From Hyphomicrobiales bacterium (GTDB taxonomy: Bacteria; Pseudomonadota; Alphaproteobacteria; Rhizobiales; Xanthobacteraceae), in assembly GCA_003133345.1 (NCBI GenBank), contig PKXB01000130.1, positions 40,732-47,117 of the forward strand: a DNA stretch of 6,386 nucleotides. Direction: 5' to 3'. The notes beneath the pieces were generated by a model. That model had not been told where the DNA came from and did no database searches. It worked only from the letters and a program-made list of their open reading frames with translations. Shown in pieces: positions 1 to 6,386 of the stretch (its first letter is position 1; each line of letters starts with the position of its first letter). The position numbers and the translations under genes are program-made.

Positions 1-1155
1 TGCTTCGCGGTGTGGACCATCTTCGCCATCATCGGCGTGCAGATTAAGGATCAGCTCGGCCTCAACGAGACCCAGTTCGGTCTCTTGGTCGGCACACCGA
101 TTCTTACCGGCTCGCTGGTCCGCATCTTTCTCGGCATCTGGACCGACCAATATGGTGGCCGGGTCGTCTTCACGCTGACGATGTTGTCGGCAGCGATTGC
201 GACGTTCCTGCTGTCATGGACCACAACCTATCCGCAGATGCTGATCGCTGCGCTCGGCGTCGGCACCGCCGGTGGTTCGTTTGCGGTTGGTGTCGCCTAT
301 GTGTCGCACTGGTATCCCGCCGACAAACAGGGCACCGCGCTCGGCATTTTTGGGGCCGGCAATGTTGGCGCGGCCCTGACAATCTTTTTCGCACCGTTCG
401 TGCTCGTCGCGTACGGCTGGCAAACAGTGGCGCAGGTCTGGGCTCTCGCTCTCGTTTTGATGGCGGTGTTGTTCTGGCTACTTGCCGGCGATGATCCGGT
501 CACTCGCTCGCGCCGTATAACTGGCGAGCGGGCGAAGAGCTTGCTGGACCAGCTCGCGCCCTTGCAGCATGTTCAGGTCTGGCGCTTTTCGCTCTACTAC
601 TTCTGCACTTTCGGCGCCGCTGTCGCGTTGTCGCTGTGGCTGCCGCGCTACCTGATCGACGCGTATGGTCTCGCCATCTCAAAGGCAGGCATCGTCGGGG
701 TTCTGTTTTCCCTGCCGGCCGCCGCCTTTCGCGCCTATGGCGGTCATCTTGCGGACAAATACGGCGCCCGGCAAGTGATGTACTGGACCTTCAGCGTCGC
801 TGCTGTCAGTGCGTTCCTTCTTTCTTATCCGCCGACCGATTATATCGTTCGAGGCATACACGGGCCAATCGCCTTTCACCTTGAGATCGGCCTCGTCGGT
901 TTTGCCGCGCTCCTGTCCGTCCTGGGGTTCTTCTTGAGCCTCGGTATGGCCGCCGTGTTCAAGCACATCCCGGTCTATTATCCGAACAATGTCGGCGCAG
1001 TGGGAGGCCTCGTCGGCATGATCGGCGGGCTCGGCGGCTTCGTCCTGCCGATTGCCTTTGGCGCAGTCATTGATCTGACGGGCGTGTGGACGAGCTGCTT
1101 CATGTTGCTGTTCGTGGGCGTCGCGGTCGCATTTACATGGATGCATGTAGCTGTC
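1..1155 (+). other. NarK1-like transporter unit of the fusion
   Basis: Visible residues 1-385 form the first major facilitator unit, missing the start of helix 1. Helix 2 carries Arg41 (TGSLVRIFLG), followed by the MFS loop motif GIWTDQYGGR at 45-54. The helix 5 signature is of the NarK1 kind (GGSFAVGVAYVSHWYP) and continues into GTALGIFGAGNVGAA. Helix 8 carries Arg244, followed by the mirror loop motif GHLADKYGAR at 248-257. The helix 11 segment at 313-328 reads SLGMAAVFKHIPVYYP, typical of NarK1 in its FKHIPVYYP part. The unit ends with a helix near 364-381. Assignment to the NarK1 subtype rests on remembered family patterns, not on an alignment. Confidence 0.85.
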
Positions 1156-2670
1156 CGGAGCATGGAGCGTGGCGTGGCTGAACCCATGCTGCGCCGCCTC
1201 CCGGAACTTCCCGAGATGCAGGAGATCCACGAGGAGAAACATGTCGGCGTGCTCGGCCCGCATCTCATCGAAGACTGGCGGCCCGAGGATGCCGCATTCT
1301 GGAACAAGACCGGTCGCGCCATCGCCCAACGCAATCTGTGGCTCTCGATCCCGGCGTTGCTGATCGCGTTTGCGGTATGGATGGTGTGGTCTGTCGTCGT
1401 TGCCATGCTTCCGGTGGTCGGGTTCGAGTTCACTAACGATGAGTTGTTCTGGCTCGCGGCGCTGCCGGGGCTTTCTGGTGCGACGCTAAGAATTTTCTAT
1501 TCCTTCATGCCGCCGATCTTCGGCGGGCGGTTATGGACGACGCTGGCGACCTGGTCGCTCATGATCCCGGCGGTCGGCATCGGGCTTGCTGTACAGAATC
1601 TAAATACGCCCTATTTCTTGTTCCTCGGCCTCGCGCTCTTGTGCGGCCTTGGCGGCGGCAACTTCGCCTCCTCGATGGCGAATATCATCTTCTTCTTCCC
1701 GAAGGCGGAGAAGGGCAACGCGCTCGCGCTCAATGCCGGCCTCGGCAATCTTGGCGTGAGCGTGGTGCAGTTCGTCATTCCGCTGGTGATCACCGCGGGT
1801 GTGTTCTGCTGGTTCGGCGGCGATCCGCAAGCCGCCGCGGGCGGAACCACCAAGATATGGCTGCAGAATGCCGGCTTCATCTGGGTGCCGTTCATCGCGG
1901 CGTCGGCCTTCGCGGCTTGGTTTGGGATGAACGACATCGCGGTTATGAAGGCCTCGTTCGTCGATCAGGCGGTGATCTTCAAGCGCAAGCATAATTGGCT
2001 GATGTGCTGGCTCTATACCGGCACCTTCGGCTCGTTCATCGGCTATTCGGCGGGCTTCCCGCTGCTGACCAAGACCGAGTTCCCGCAGGTCGACTCGCTC
2101 AAGTTCATCTTCCTCGGGCCGCTGGTCGGCGCGCTGTCGCGCTCGGCGACCGGTTGGCTATCGGATCGCTACGGCGGCGGCCGCGTCACCTTCTGGGTGT
2201 TCGTGCTGATGATCGCGGCGGTCGCGGGCGTTCTCTACTTCCTCGGCATTAAGGATCAGCCGGAAGCGTTCTGGGGATTCTTCGCCATGTTCATGATCCT
2301 GTTCTTCGTGACCGGCGTGGGCAATGCGTCCACTTTCCAGATGATCCCGGCGATCATGCGCGCGGAAATTCCGCGGCTGAAGCCCGGCATGCAGCCGGTC
2401 GCACGGCAGAAACAGGCCGAGATGGAGTCGGCGGCGATCATCGGCTTCACCTCGGCGATCGCGGCCTATGGTGCCTTCTTCATCCCGAAGAGCTACGGCA
2501 CCTCGATCGCGCTCACCGGCGGGCCGAGCATGGCGCTATGGGGCTTCATGATCTTCTACGTCACCTGTCTGGCCATCACTTGGGGCTTCTACACCCGCCG
2601 CGGCGGTCTGCTGCGCGACATCGAACGTGGCCGCGCATCGCCGCCTAATGCTCCGCAACCGGCCGAATGA
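1..2670 (+). CDS. narK: NarK1-NarK2 fusion nitrate/nitrite transporter (5' partial)
   Basis: Inner-membrane nitrate/nitrite porter of the major facilitator superfamily, present as two full units in one chain. The frame is open from base 1 and the window starts inside the first membrane helix (CFAVWTIFAIIG), so the true start lies upstream and the GTG at base 10 is internal. Counting the first codon as residue 1, 889 residues are visible, twice the usual 400-480 for NarK; about 24 helices are expected. The N-unit has a nitrate signature at 87-106 and arginines 41 and 244. The C-unit has signatures at 549-567 (GGGNFASSMANIIFFFP) and 772-786 (GNASTFQMIP) and arginines 497 and 714. These match the helix 2 and helix 8 arginines that bind substrate in E. 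coli NarK (Arg89, Arg305). By family knowledge the NarK1 unit is a proton/nitrate symporter and the NarK2 unit a nitrate/nitrite antiporter, as in the Paracoccus NarK fusion. The gene ends 13 bases before narG, consistent with one operon. The family call is firm; the transport mode of each half is inferred. Confidence 0.95.
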   Translation, partial: CFAVWTIFAIIGVQIKDQLGLNETQFGLLVGTPILTGSLVRIFLGIWTDQYGGRVVFTLTMLSAAIATFLLSWTTTYPQMLIAALGVGTAGGSFAVGVAYVSHWYPADKQGTALGIFGAGNVGAALTIFFAPFVLVAYGWQTVAQVWALALVLMAVLFWLLAGDDPVTRSRRITGERAKSLLDQLAPLQHVQVWRFSLYYFCTFGAAVALSLWLPRYLIDAYGLAISKAGIVGVLFSLPAAAFRAYGGHLADKYGARQVMYWTFSVAAVSAFLLSYPPTDYIVRGIHGPIAFHLEIGLVGFAALLSVLGFFLSLGMAAVFKHIPVYYPNNVGAVGGLVGMIGGLGGFVLPIAFGAVIDLTGVWTSCFMLLFVGVAVAFTWMHVAVRSMERGVAEPMLRRLPELPEMQEIHEEKHVGVLGPHLIEDWRPEDAAFWNKTGRAIAQRNLWLSIPALLIAFAVWMVWSVVVAMLPVVGFEFTNDELFWLAALPGLSGATLRIFYSFMPPIFGGRLWTTLATWSLMIPAVGIGLAVQNLNTPYFLFLGLALLCGLGGGNFASSMANIIFFFPKAEKGNALALNAGLGNLGVSVVQFVIPLVITAGVFCWFGGDPQAAAGGTTKIWLQNAGFIWVPFIAASAFAAWFGMNDIAVMKASFVDQAVIFKRKHNWLMCWLYTGTFGSFIGYSAGFPLLTKTEFPQVDSLKFIFLGPLVGALSRSATGWLSDRYGGGRVTFWVFVLMIAAVAGVLYFLGIKDQPEAFWGFFAMFMILFFVTGVGNASTFQMIPAIMRAEIPRLKPGMQPVARQKQAEMESAAIIGFTSAIAAYGAFFIPKSYGTSIALTGGPSMALWGFMIFYVTCLAITWGFYTRRGGLLRDIERGRASPPNAPQPAE
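1156..1329 (+). other. Inter-unit linker of the NarK fusion
   Basis: Visible residues 386-443 have no long hydrophobic run and are rich in Arg, Glu, Pro and His (for example LPELPEMQEIHEEKH). They join helix 12 of the first unit to helix 1 of the second, so both ends should lie on the cytoplasmic side. The last part (DWRPEDAAFWNKTGRAIAQR) resembles the N-terminal leader of free-standing NarK2 proteins. This suggests that the fusion joined two complete transporters end to end, with little lost from the second one. The domain limits are approximate. Confidence 0.75.
1330..2667 (+). other. NarK2-like transporter unit of the fusion
   Basis: Visible residues 444-889 form the second unit, starting at NLWLSIPALLIAFAVWMVW (helix 1). 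Helix 2 has Arg497 in SGATLRIFYSF. Helix 5 has the nitrate signature with GGGNFASS, helix 8 has Arg714 in GALSRSATGWLSDRYGGGR, and helix 11 has GNASTFQMIP. An extended loop at about 787-811, rich in Arg, Lys, Gln and Glu, precedes helix 12, as is usual for NarK2-type proteins. The loop after helix 2 (MPPIFGGR) lacks the acidic residue of the MFS loop motif, while the loop after helix 8 keeps it. The chain ends in a short Pro/Ala-rich cytoplasmic tail. Confidence 0.85.
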
Positions 2671-2674
2671 AGGA
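2669..2674 (+). promoter_or_regulatory. Ribosome binding site of narG
   Basis: GAAGGA is a purine-rich Shine-Dalgarno match ending nine bases before the narG ATG. It overlaps the narK stop codon TGA (2668-2670), so ribosomes finishing narK are placed close to the narG start and translational coupling is possible. The 13-base gap has no room for a separate promoter or a terminator, and no FNR-type or NarL-type site is visible in it. Confidence 0.8.
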
Positions 2675-2683
2675 ACTTAGACG

Positions 2684-5600
2684 ATGAGCCATTTTCTCGA
2701 CCGCCTGACGTTCTTTAATCGCGCCGGCGAAACATTCTCCGATGGGCATGGCATCACCACCAACGAAGACCGGCGCTGGGAGGACGGCTACCGCAAGCGT
2801 TGGCAGCACGACAAGATCGTGCGTTCGACCCATGGCGTGAATTGCACCGGATCGTGTTCCTGGAAGATTTACGTCAAAGGCGGCATCGTCACCTGGGAAA
2901 CGCAGCAGACCGACTATCCGCGCACGCGGCCCGACCTGCCGAATCACGAGCCACGCGGCTGTGCCCGTGGCGCGAGCTACAGTTGGTACCTCTATTCCGG
3001 CAACCGCGTGAAATATCCGCTGGTGCGTTCGCGGCTGCTCAGGCTATGGCGCGAAGCGCGCGTGCTGATGACGCCGGTCGCGGCGTGGAAATCCATCGTG
3101 GAAAATCCGGGCAAGCGCGCTGCCTACGTGCAGAAGCGCGGCCTTGGCGGCTTCGTTCGCTCGACCTGGGATGAGGTCAACGAACTCATTGCTGCGGCGA
3201 ATGCTTATACGGTGAAGAGTTACGGGCCAGATCGCGTGTTCGGCTTCTCGCCGATCCCCGCGATGTCGATGATCAGCTATGCCGCGGGCTCGCGCTATCT
3301 GTCGCTGCTCGGCGGCGTTAACTTGTCATTCTACGACTGGTACTGCGACCTGCCGCCGGCGAGCCCACAGACCTGGGGCGAGCAGACCGACGTCCCCGAA
3401 AGCGCTGACTGGTACAATTCGAGCTTCCTCATCCTGTGGGGATCGAATGTCCCGCAGACGCGCACGCCCGACGCTCATTTTTATACCGAGGCCCGCTACA
3501 AGGGCGCCAAGAGCGTGGTGATCTGTCCGGATTATTCCGAAGCTTCGAAATTCGCCGATCTTTGGATGTCGCCGAAGCAGGGCACCGATGCCGCGCTGGG
3601 CATGGCGATGGGCCACGTCATCCTGCGCGAATTCCACGTCGACCGGCAGGCCAAGTATTTCCAGGACTACGCGCGGCAATACACCGACATGCCCATGTTG
3701 GTGCGTCTGGTGAAACAGGGCGCGCATTATGTGCCTGAGCGCTTCATTCGCGCTTCGGATGTTCTGAAGTCGTGCGGCGAGGCCAATAATCCGGAGTGGA
3801 AGACGCTGGCCTATGACGAGACCAGCAACGCGATCGTCGTGCCGAAAGGCTCGGTCGGGTTCCGCTGGGGCGAGAAGGGCAAGTGGAATCTCGAGCAGAA
3901 GGCCTCGAACGGTCAAGACATCAAGCTGCGGCTGTCGCTCGCCGGCATCAAGGACGACGTTGCGGCGGTCGGCTTTCCTTATTTCGGCAATCGCGAGCAC
4001 GATCATTTCCTCGGGACCGATCATCCCGGCGTGCTGATCCGCAACGTGCCGGTGAAGAAACTGCAGCTGGTCGAGGGCGAGACGCTGGTCGCGTCGGTGT
4101 ACGACCTGTTCGTCGCGAATTACGGCGTCGATCGCGGCTTCGGCGGCGAACACTTGGCAAAGAGCTACGACGACCTGCAGCCCTACACACCGGCCTGGGC
4201 GGAAAAAATTTCCGGCGTGCCGCGCGATCAGATCATCACGACGGCGCGCGAGTTCGCGCTCAATGCGGAAAAGACCAACGGCCGCTCGATGGTGATCGTC
4301 GGCGCCGGTCTCAACCACTGGTACCACATGGACATGAACTATCGCGGCATCATCAACATGCTGGTGATGTGCGGATGCGTCGGTCAATCCGGCGGCGGCT
4401 GGTCGCATTATGTCGGCCAAGAAAAGCTACGCCCGCAAACCGGCTGGCTGCCGCTCGCCTTTGCCCTCGACTGGAACCGCCCGCCGCGGCAGATGAATGC
4501 CACCTCGGCGTTTTACGCCCATACCGACCAGTGGCGCTACGAGACGCTCGATGTCTCCGAGATTCTCTCGCCGACGGCGCCGGCCGGCCCATGGGACGGC
4601 GCGCTGATCGACTACAATGTGCGCGCCGAGCGCATGGGCTGGCTGCCGTCGGCGCCGCAGCTGCAGGCCAACCCCCTCGAAGTGTCCAAACAGGTGGCCG
4701 CGTCAGGCCTGGAGGCGAAGGACTACGTCGCCAAGGCGCTGAAATCCGGCGCGTTGAAGCTGGCCTGCGACGACCCGGACAATCCGAAAAACTGGCCGCG
4801 CAATCTTTTCGTCTGGCGTTCCAATCTGCTGGGGGCGTCGGGCAAGGGCCATGAGTATTTTCTCAAGCACCTGCTCGGCACCAAACACGGCGTGATGGGC
4901 AAGGACCTCGGCGAGGACGGCAAGAAGAAGCCGAGCGAGGTCGTGTGGCACGATGCGGCGCCGGAAGGAAAGCTCGATTTGCTGGTCACGCTCGATTTCC
5001 GCATGTCCACGACCTGCATGTATTCCGACATCGTGCTGCCGACGGCGACCTGGTACGAGAAAAACGATCTCAACACCTCCGACATGCATCCCTTCATTCA
5101 TCCGTTGAGTTCGGCGATCGATCCGGTTTGGGAGTCGCGCAACGATTGGGAGATCTACAAAGGCATCGCCAAGGCGTTCTCGAAAGTCGCGCCCGAGGTG
5201 CTCGGCGTCGAGCAGGATTTGATGCTGACGCCGATCCTGCATGACACGCCGCTGGAAATTGCGCAGGCGCTCGACGTCAAGGATTGGAAGAAAGGCGAGA
5301 TCGATCCGATTCCCGGCAAGACCATGCCGCAGGTCGCCGTGGTCGAGCGCGATTATCCAAATCTCTACAAGAGGTTCACCTCGCTCGGACCGCTGATGGC
5401 CAAGCTCGGCAATGGCGGCAAGGGCATGAACTGGAATACCGAGCACGAAGTCGAGTTCCTCAAGCGGCTCAACGGCGCGGTCACCGAGGAAGGCGCGAGC
5501 AAAGGCCTGGCGCGCATCGAAAGCGACATCGATGCCTGCGAAGTCGTCCTCAGCCTTGCACCGGAGACCAACGGCGAGGTGGCGGTCAAGGCGTGGACCT

Positions 5601-6386
5601 CGCTCGAAGGCTTTACCGGACGCGAGCATACCCATCTTGCGGTTCCAAAAGAGGACGAAAAGATCCGCTTCCGCGATATCGTCGCGCAACCGCGCAAGAT
5701 CATCTCGTCGCCGATCTGGTCCGGGCTCGAATCCGAGAAGGTCTGCTACAACGCCGGCTATACCAACGTGCACGAGCTGATCCCGTGGCGCACGCTCACC
5801 GGCCGCCAGCAGCTCTATCAAGACCATTTGTGGATGCGGGCGTTCGGCGAAGGCTTCTGCGTCTACCGTCCGCCGATCGATACCAAATCGGTCAATCCGA
5901 TCATCGATCGCAAGCCGAATGGCAACGCGCCGATCGTGCTCAACTTCATCACGCCGCATCAGAAGTGGGGCATCCACTCGACCTACACCGACAACCTTCT
6001 GATGCTGACGTTGTCGCGTGGCGGCCCGATCGTGTGGATTAGTGAAATCGACGCTCGCAAGGCCGGCATTGTCGACAACGACTGGATCGAGGCGTTCAAC
6101 GGCAACGGCGCCTTGGTCGCCCGCGCGGTGGTGTCCCAGCGCGTGAAGCAAGGCATGTGCATGATGTACCACGCGCAGGAGAAGATCGTGAACGTGCCGG
6201 GCTCGGAAATGACCGGCCAGCGCGGCGGCATCCACAACTCGGTGACCCGCGCAGTGCTCAAGCCGACCCATATGATCGGCGGTTACGCGCAACAATCCTA
6301 CGGCTTCAACTATTACGGCACGGTCGGGTCCAACCGTGACGAATTCGTCGTCGTGCGCAAAATGTCGAAGGTCGATTGGCTCGACA
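2684..6386 (+). CDS. narG: Respiratory nitrate reductase alpha subunit NarG (3' partial)
   Basis: Catalytic subunit of membrane-bound nitrate reductase. It reduces nitrate to nitrite at a molybdenum-bis-MGD centre on the cytoplasmic side, with electrons from quinol through NarI hemes and NarH clusters. The ATG is supported by a Shine-Dalgarno sequence and by an in-frame TAG at 2678-2680, two codons upstream, which excludes an earlier start. The frame is open for 1234 codons to the window edge with no stop or frameshift. E. coli NarG has 1247 residues and ends about 12 after the equivalent WLD, so only a short tail and the stop are missing. The N-terminus MSHFLDRLTFF is the vestigial Tat-like leader of NarG, without twin arginines, so the protein is not exported. 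FS0 ligands are His50, Cys54, Cys58 and Cys93; the Mo ligand is Asp222. Other conserved blocks are 544-588 (NHWYHMDMNYRG onward), about 764-808, and 1087-1234 with TPHQKWGIH and NRDEFVVVRKM. narH, narJ and narI are expected downstream. The closest alternative is Nitrobacter NxrA. Confidence 0.97.
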   Translation, partial: MSHFLDRLTFFNRAGETFSDGHGITTNEDRRWEDGYRKRWQHDKIVRSTHGVNCTGSCSWKIYVKGGIVTWETQQTDYPRTRPDLPNHEPRGCARGASYSWYLYSGNRVKYPLVRSRLLRLWREARVLMTPVAAWKSIVENPGKRAAYVQKRGLGGFVRSTWDEVNELIAAANAYTVKSYGPDRVFGFSPIPAMSMISYAAGSRYLSLLGGVNLSFYDWYCDLPPASPQTWGEQTDVPESADWYNSSFLILWGSNVPQTRTPDAHFYTEARYKGAKSVVICPDYSEASKFADLWMSPKQGTDAALGMAMGHVILREFHVDRQAKYFQDYARQYTDMPMLVRLVKQGAHYVPERFIRASDVLKSCGEANNPEWKTLAYDETSNAIVVPKGSVGFRWGEKGKWNLEQKASNGQDIKLRLSLAGIKDDVAAVGFPYFGNREHDHFLGTDHPGVLIRNVPVKKLQLVEGETLVASVYDLFVANYGVDRGFGGEHLAKSYDDLQPYTPAWAEKISGVPRDQIITTAREFALNAEKTNGRSMVIVGAGLNHWYHMDMNYRGIINMLVMCGCVGQSGGGWSHYVGQEKLRPQTGWLPLAFALDWNRPPRQMNATSAFYAHTDQWRYETLDVSEILSPTAPAGPWDGALIDYNVRAERMGWLPSAPQLQANPLEVSKQVAASGLEAKDYVAKALKSGALKLACDDPDNPKNWPRNLFVWRSNLLGASGKGHEYFLKHLLGTKHGVMGKDLGEDGKKKPSEVVWHDAAPEGKLDLLVTLDFRMSTTCMYSDIVLPTATWYEKNDLNTSDMHPFIHPLSSAIDPVWESRNDWEIYKGIAKAFSKVAPEVLGVEQDLMLTPILHDTPLEIAQALDVKDWKKGEIDPIPGKTMPQVAVVERDYPNLYKRFTSLGPLMAKLGNGGKGMNWNTEHEVEFLKRLNGAVTEEGASKGLARIESDIDACEVVLSLAPETNGEVAVKAWTSLEGFTGREHTHLAVPKEDEKIRFRDIVAQPRKIISSPIWSGLESEKVCYNAGYTNVHELIPWRTLTGRQQLYQDHLWMRAFGEGFCVYRPPIDTKSVNPIIDRKPNGNAPIVLNFITPHQKWGIHSTYTDNLLMLTLSRGGPIVWISEIDARKAGIVDNDWIEAFNGNGALVARAVVSQRVKQGMCMMYHAQEKIVNVPGSEMTGQRGGIHNSVTRAVLKPTHMIGGYAQQSYGFNYYGTVGSNRDEFVVVRKMSKVDWLD
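2831..2962 (+). other. FS0 [4Fe-4S] cluster ligand region of NarG
   Basis: Codons 50-93 hold His50, Cys54 and Cys58 (THGVNCTGSC) and Cys93 (EPRGCARGASYSW). The spacing HxxxCxxxC followed 35 residues later by Cys is that of the His/Cys3-ligated FS0 cluster of NarG. With the initiator Met removed these correspond to His49, Cys53, Cys57 and Cys92 of the E. coli enzyme. The histidine ligand separates this family from NapA-type and formate dehydrogenase-type enzymes, which use four cysteines here. Confidence 0.93.
3347..3349 (+). other. Molybdenum-ligating aspartate codon of NarG
   Basis: GAC encodes Asp222 in the segment FYDWYCDLPPASP. Aligned from memory with E. coli NarG, this residue falls on the aspartate that coordinates molybdenum (Asp222 in mature numbering); this protein is one residue shorter in the stretch before it. 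Aspartate here defines the NarG/NxrA/DMSO-reductase type II group, in contrast to cysteine in NapA. The nearby Asp218 is the only other candidate and is judged less likely. Confidence 0.8.
5942..6386 (+). other. C-terminal molybdopterin dinucleotide-binding domain of NarG (3' partial)
   Basis: Residues 1087-1234 match the C-terminal dinucleotide-binding domain of bis-MGD oxidoreductases. Visible blocks include NFITPHQKWGIHSTY with His1092 and His1098, the pair known to lie by the pterins in E. coli NarG. They are followed by NLLMLTLSRGGPIVWIS, the beta-barrel segment DNDWIEAFNGNGALVARAVVS, and the final block FNYYGTVGSNRDEFVVVRK. The sequence is cut after WLD, close to the expected C-terminus. 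Confidence 0.85.

Noticed and set aside
10..12. GTG as the start codon of narK
   Set aside because: The reading frame is open to base 1 and the preceding codons (Cys-Phe-Ala) belong to the conserved first membrane helix, so this GTG encodes an internal valine.
679..1329. 216-codon - strand frame opposite the NarK1 unit
   Set aside because: It is His-, Asp- and Glu-rich low-complexity antisense of a membrane-protein gene, a common artefact, and has no known domain.
2684..2731. Tat export signal at the NarG N-terminus
   Set aside because: MSHFLDRLTFFNRAGE lacks the twin arginines and a following hydrophobic stretch; it is the vestigial leader seen in cytoplasm-facing NarG proteins.
3326..4420. 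364-codon open frame on the - strand
   Set aside because: It is antisense to the Mo-ligand region of narG and its composition is that of a shadow frame; no known motif was seen.
3883..4854. 323-codon + strand frame within narG
   Set aside because: It is an out-of-frame, arginine-rich reading of narG with no Shine-Dalgarno site or recognised domain.
4703..6295. 530-codon open frame on the - strand
   Set aside because: It lies opposite narG, which matches its family over its whole length. The deduced product is rich in Arg, His, Asp and Ala with no recognisable domain, as expected for an antisense shadow in G/C-biased codons.
1..6386. A previously undescribed system, mobile element, CRISPR array or RNA gene
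   Set aside because: Two well-known genes account for all but 13 bases. No transposase-like frame, spaced repeat, tRNA-like fold or terminator hairpin was found on reading both strands.

Overview
The window is about 62% G+C by eye. It holds two co-directional + strand genes that fill it almost end to end: the 3' part of a nitrate/nitrite transporter gene (narK) and nearly all of the membrane-bound nitrate reductase catalytic subunit gene (narG). Both are cut by the window edges, narK at its 5' end and narG just before its stop codon. The codon bias (strong G/C at third positions) and the protein sequences suggest an alphaproteobacterium, possibly of the Hyphomicrobiales (Bradyrhizobium/Rhodopseudomonas/Nitrobacter-like). 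This is an impression from family knowledge, not from a search.

Bases 1-2670 encode a double-length major facilitator protein, a natural NarK1-NarK2 fusion. The N-terminal half resembles NarK1 (proton-linked nitrate uptake) and the C-terminal half resembles NarK2 (nitrate/nitrite exchange), joined by a charged cytoplasmic linker. All four substrate-binding arginines expected for two NarK units are present. After a 13-base gap carrying a Shine-Dalgarno sequence, narG runs from 2684 to the window end. It is open for 1234 complete codons and has the FS0 iron-sulfur ligands (His50, Cys54, Cys58, Cys93), the molybdenum ligand Asp222 and the C-terminal pterin-binding region.

Together the genes describe the front of a respiratory nitrate reductase operon of the narK-narGHJI type. 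The transporter brings nitrate to the cytoplasmic face and exports nitrite, and NarG reduces nitrate there with quinol-derived electrons passed through NarH and NarI, which should lie downstream. The main uncertainty is NarG versus the closely related cytoplasm-facing nitrite oxidoreductase NxrA of Nitrobacter; the fused nitrate importer upstream favours NarG.

I found no RNA gene, mobile element, CRISPR array or inverted repeat, and no non-coding stretch longer than 13 bases. I see no previously undescribed system; the points worth a second look concern the fused transporter and the exact identity of the reductase.
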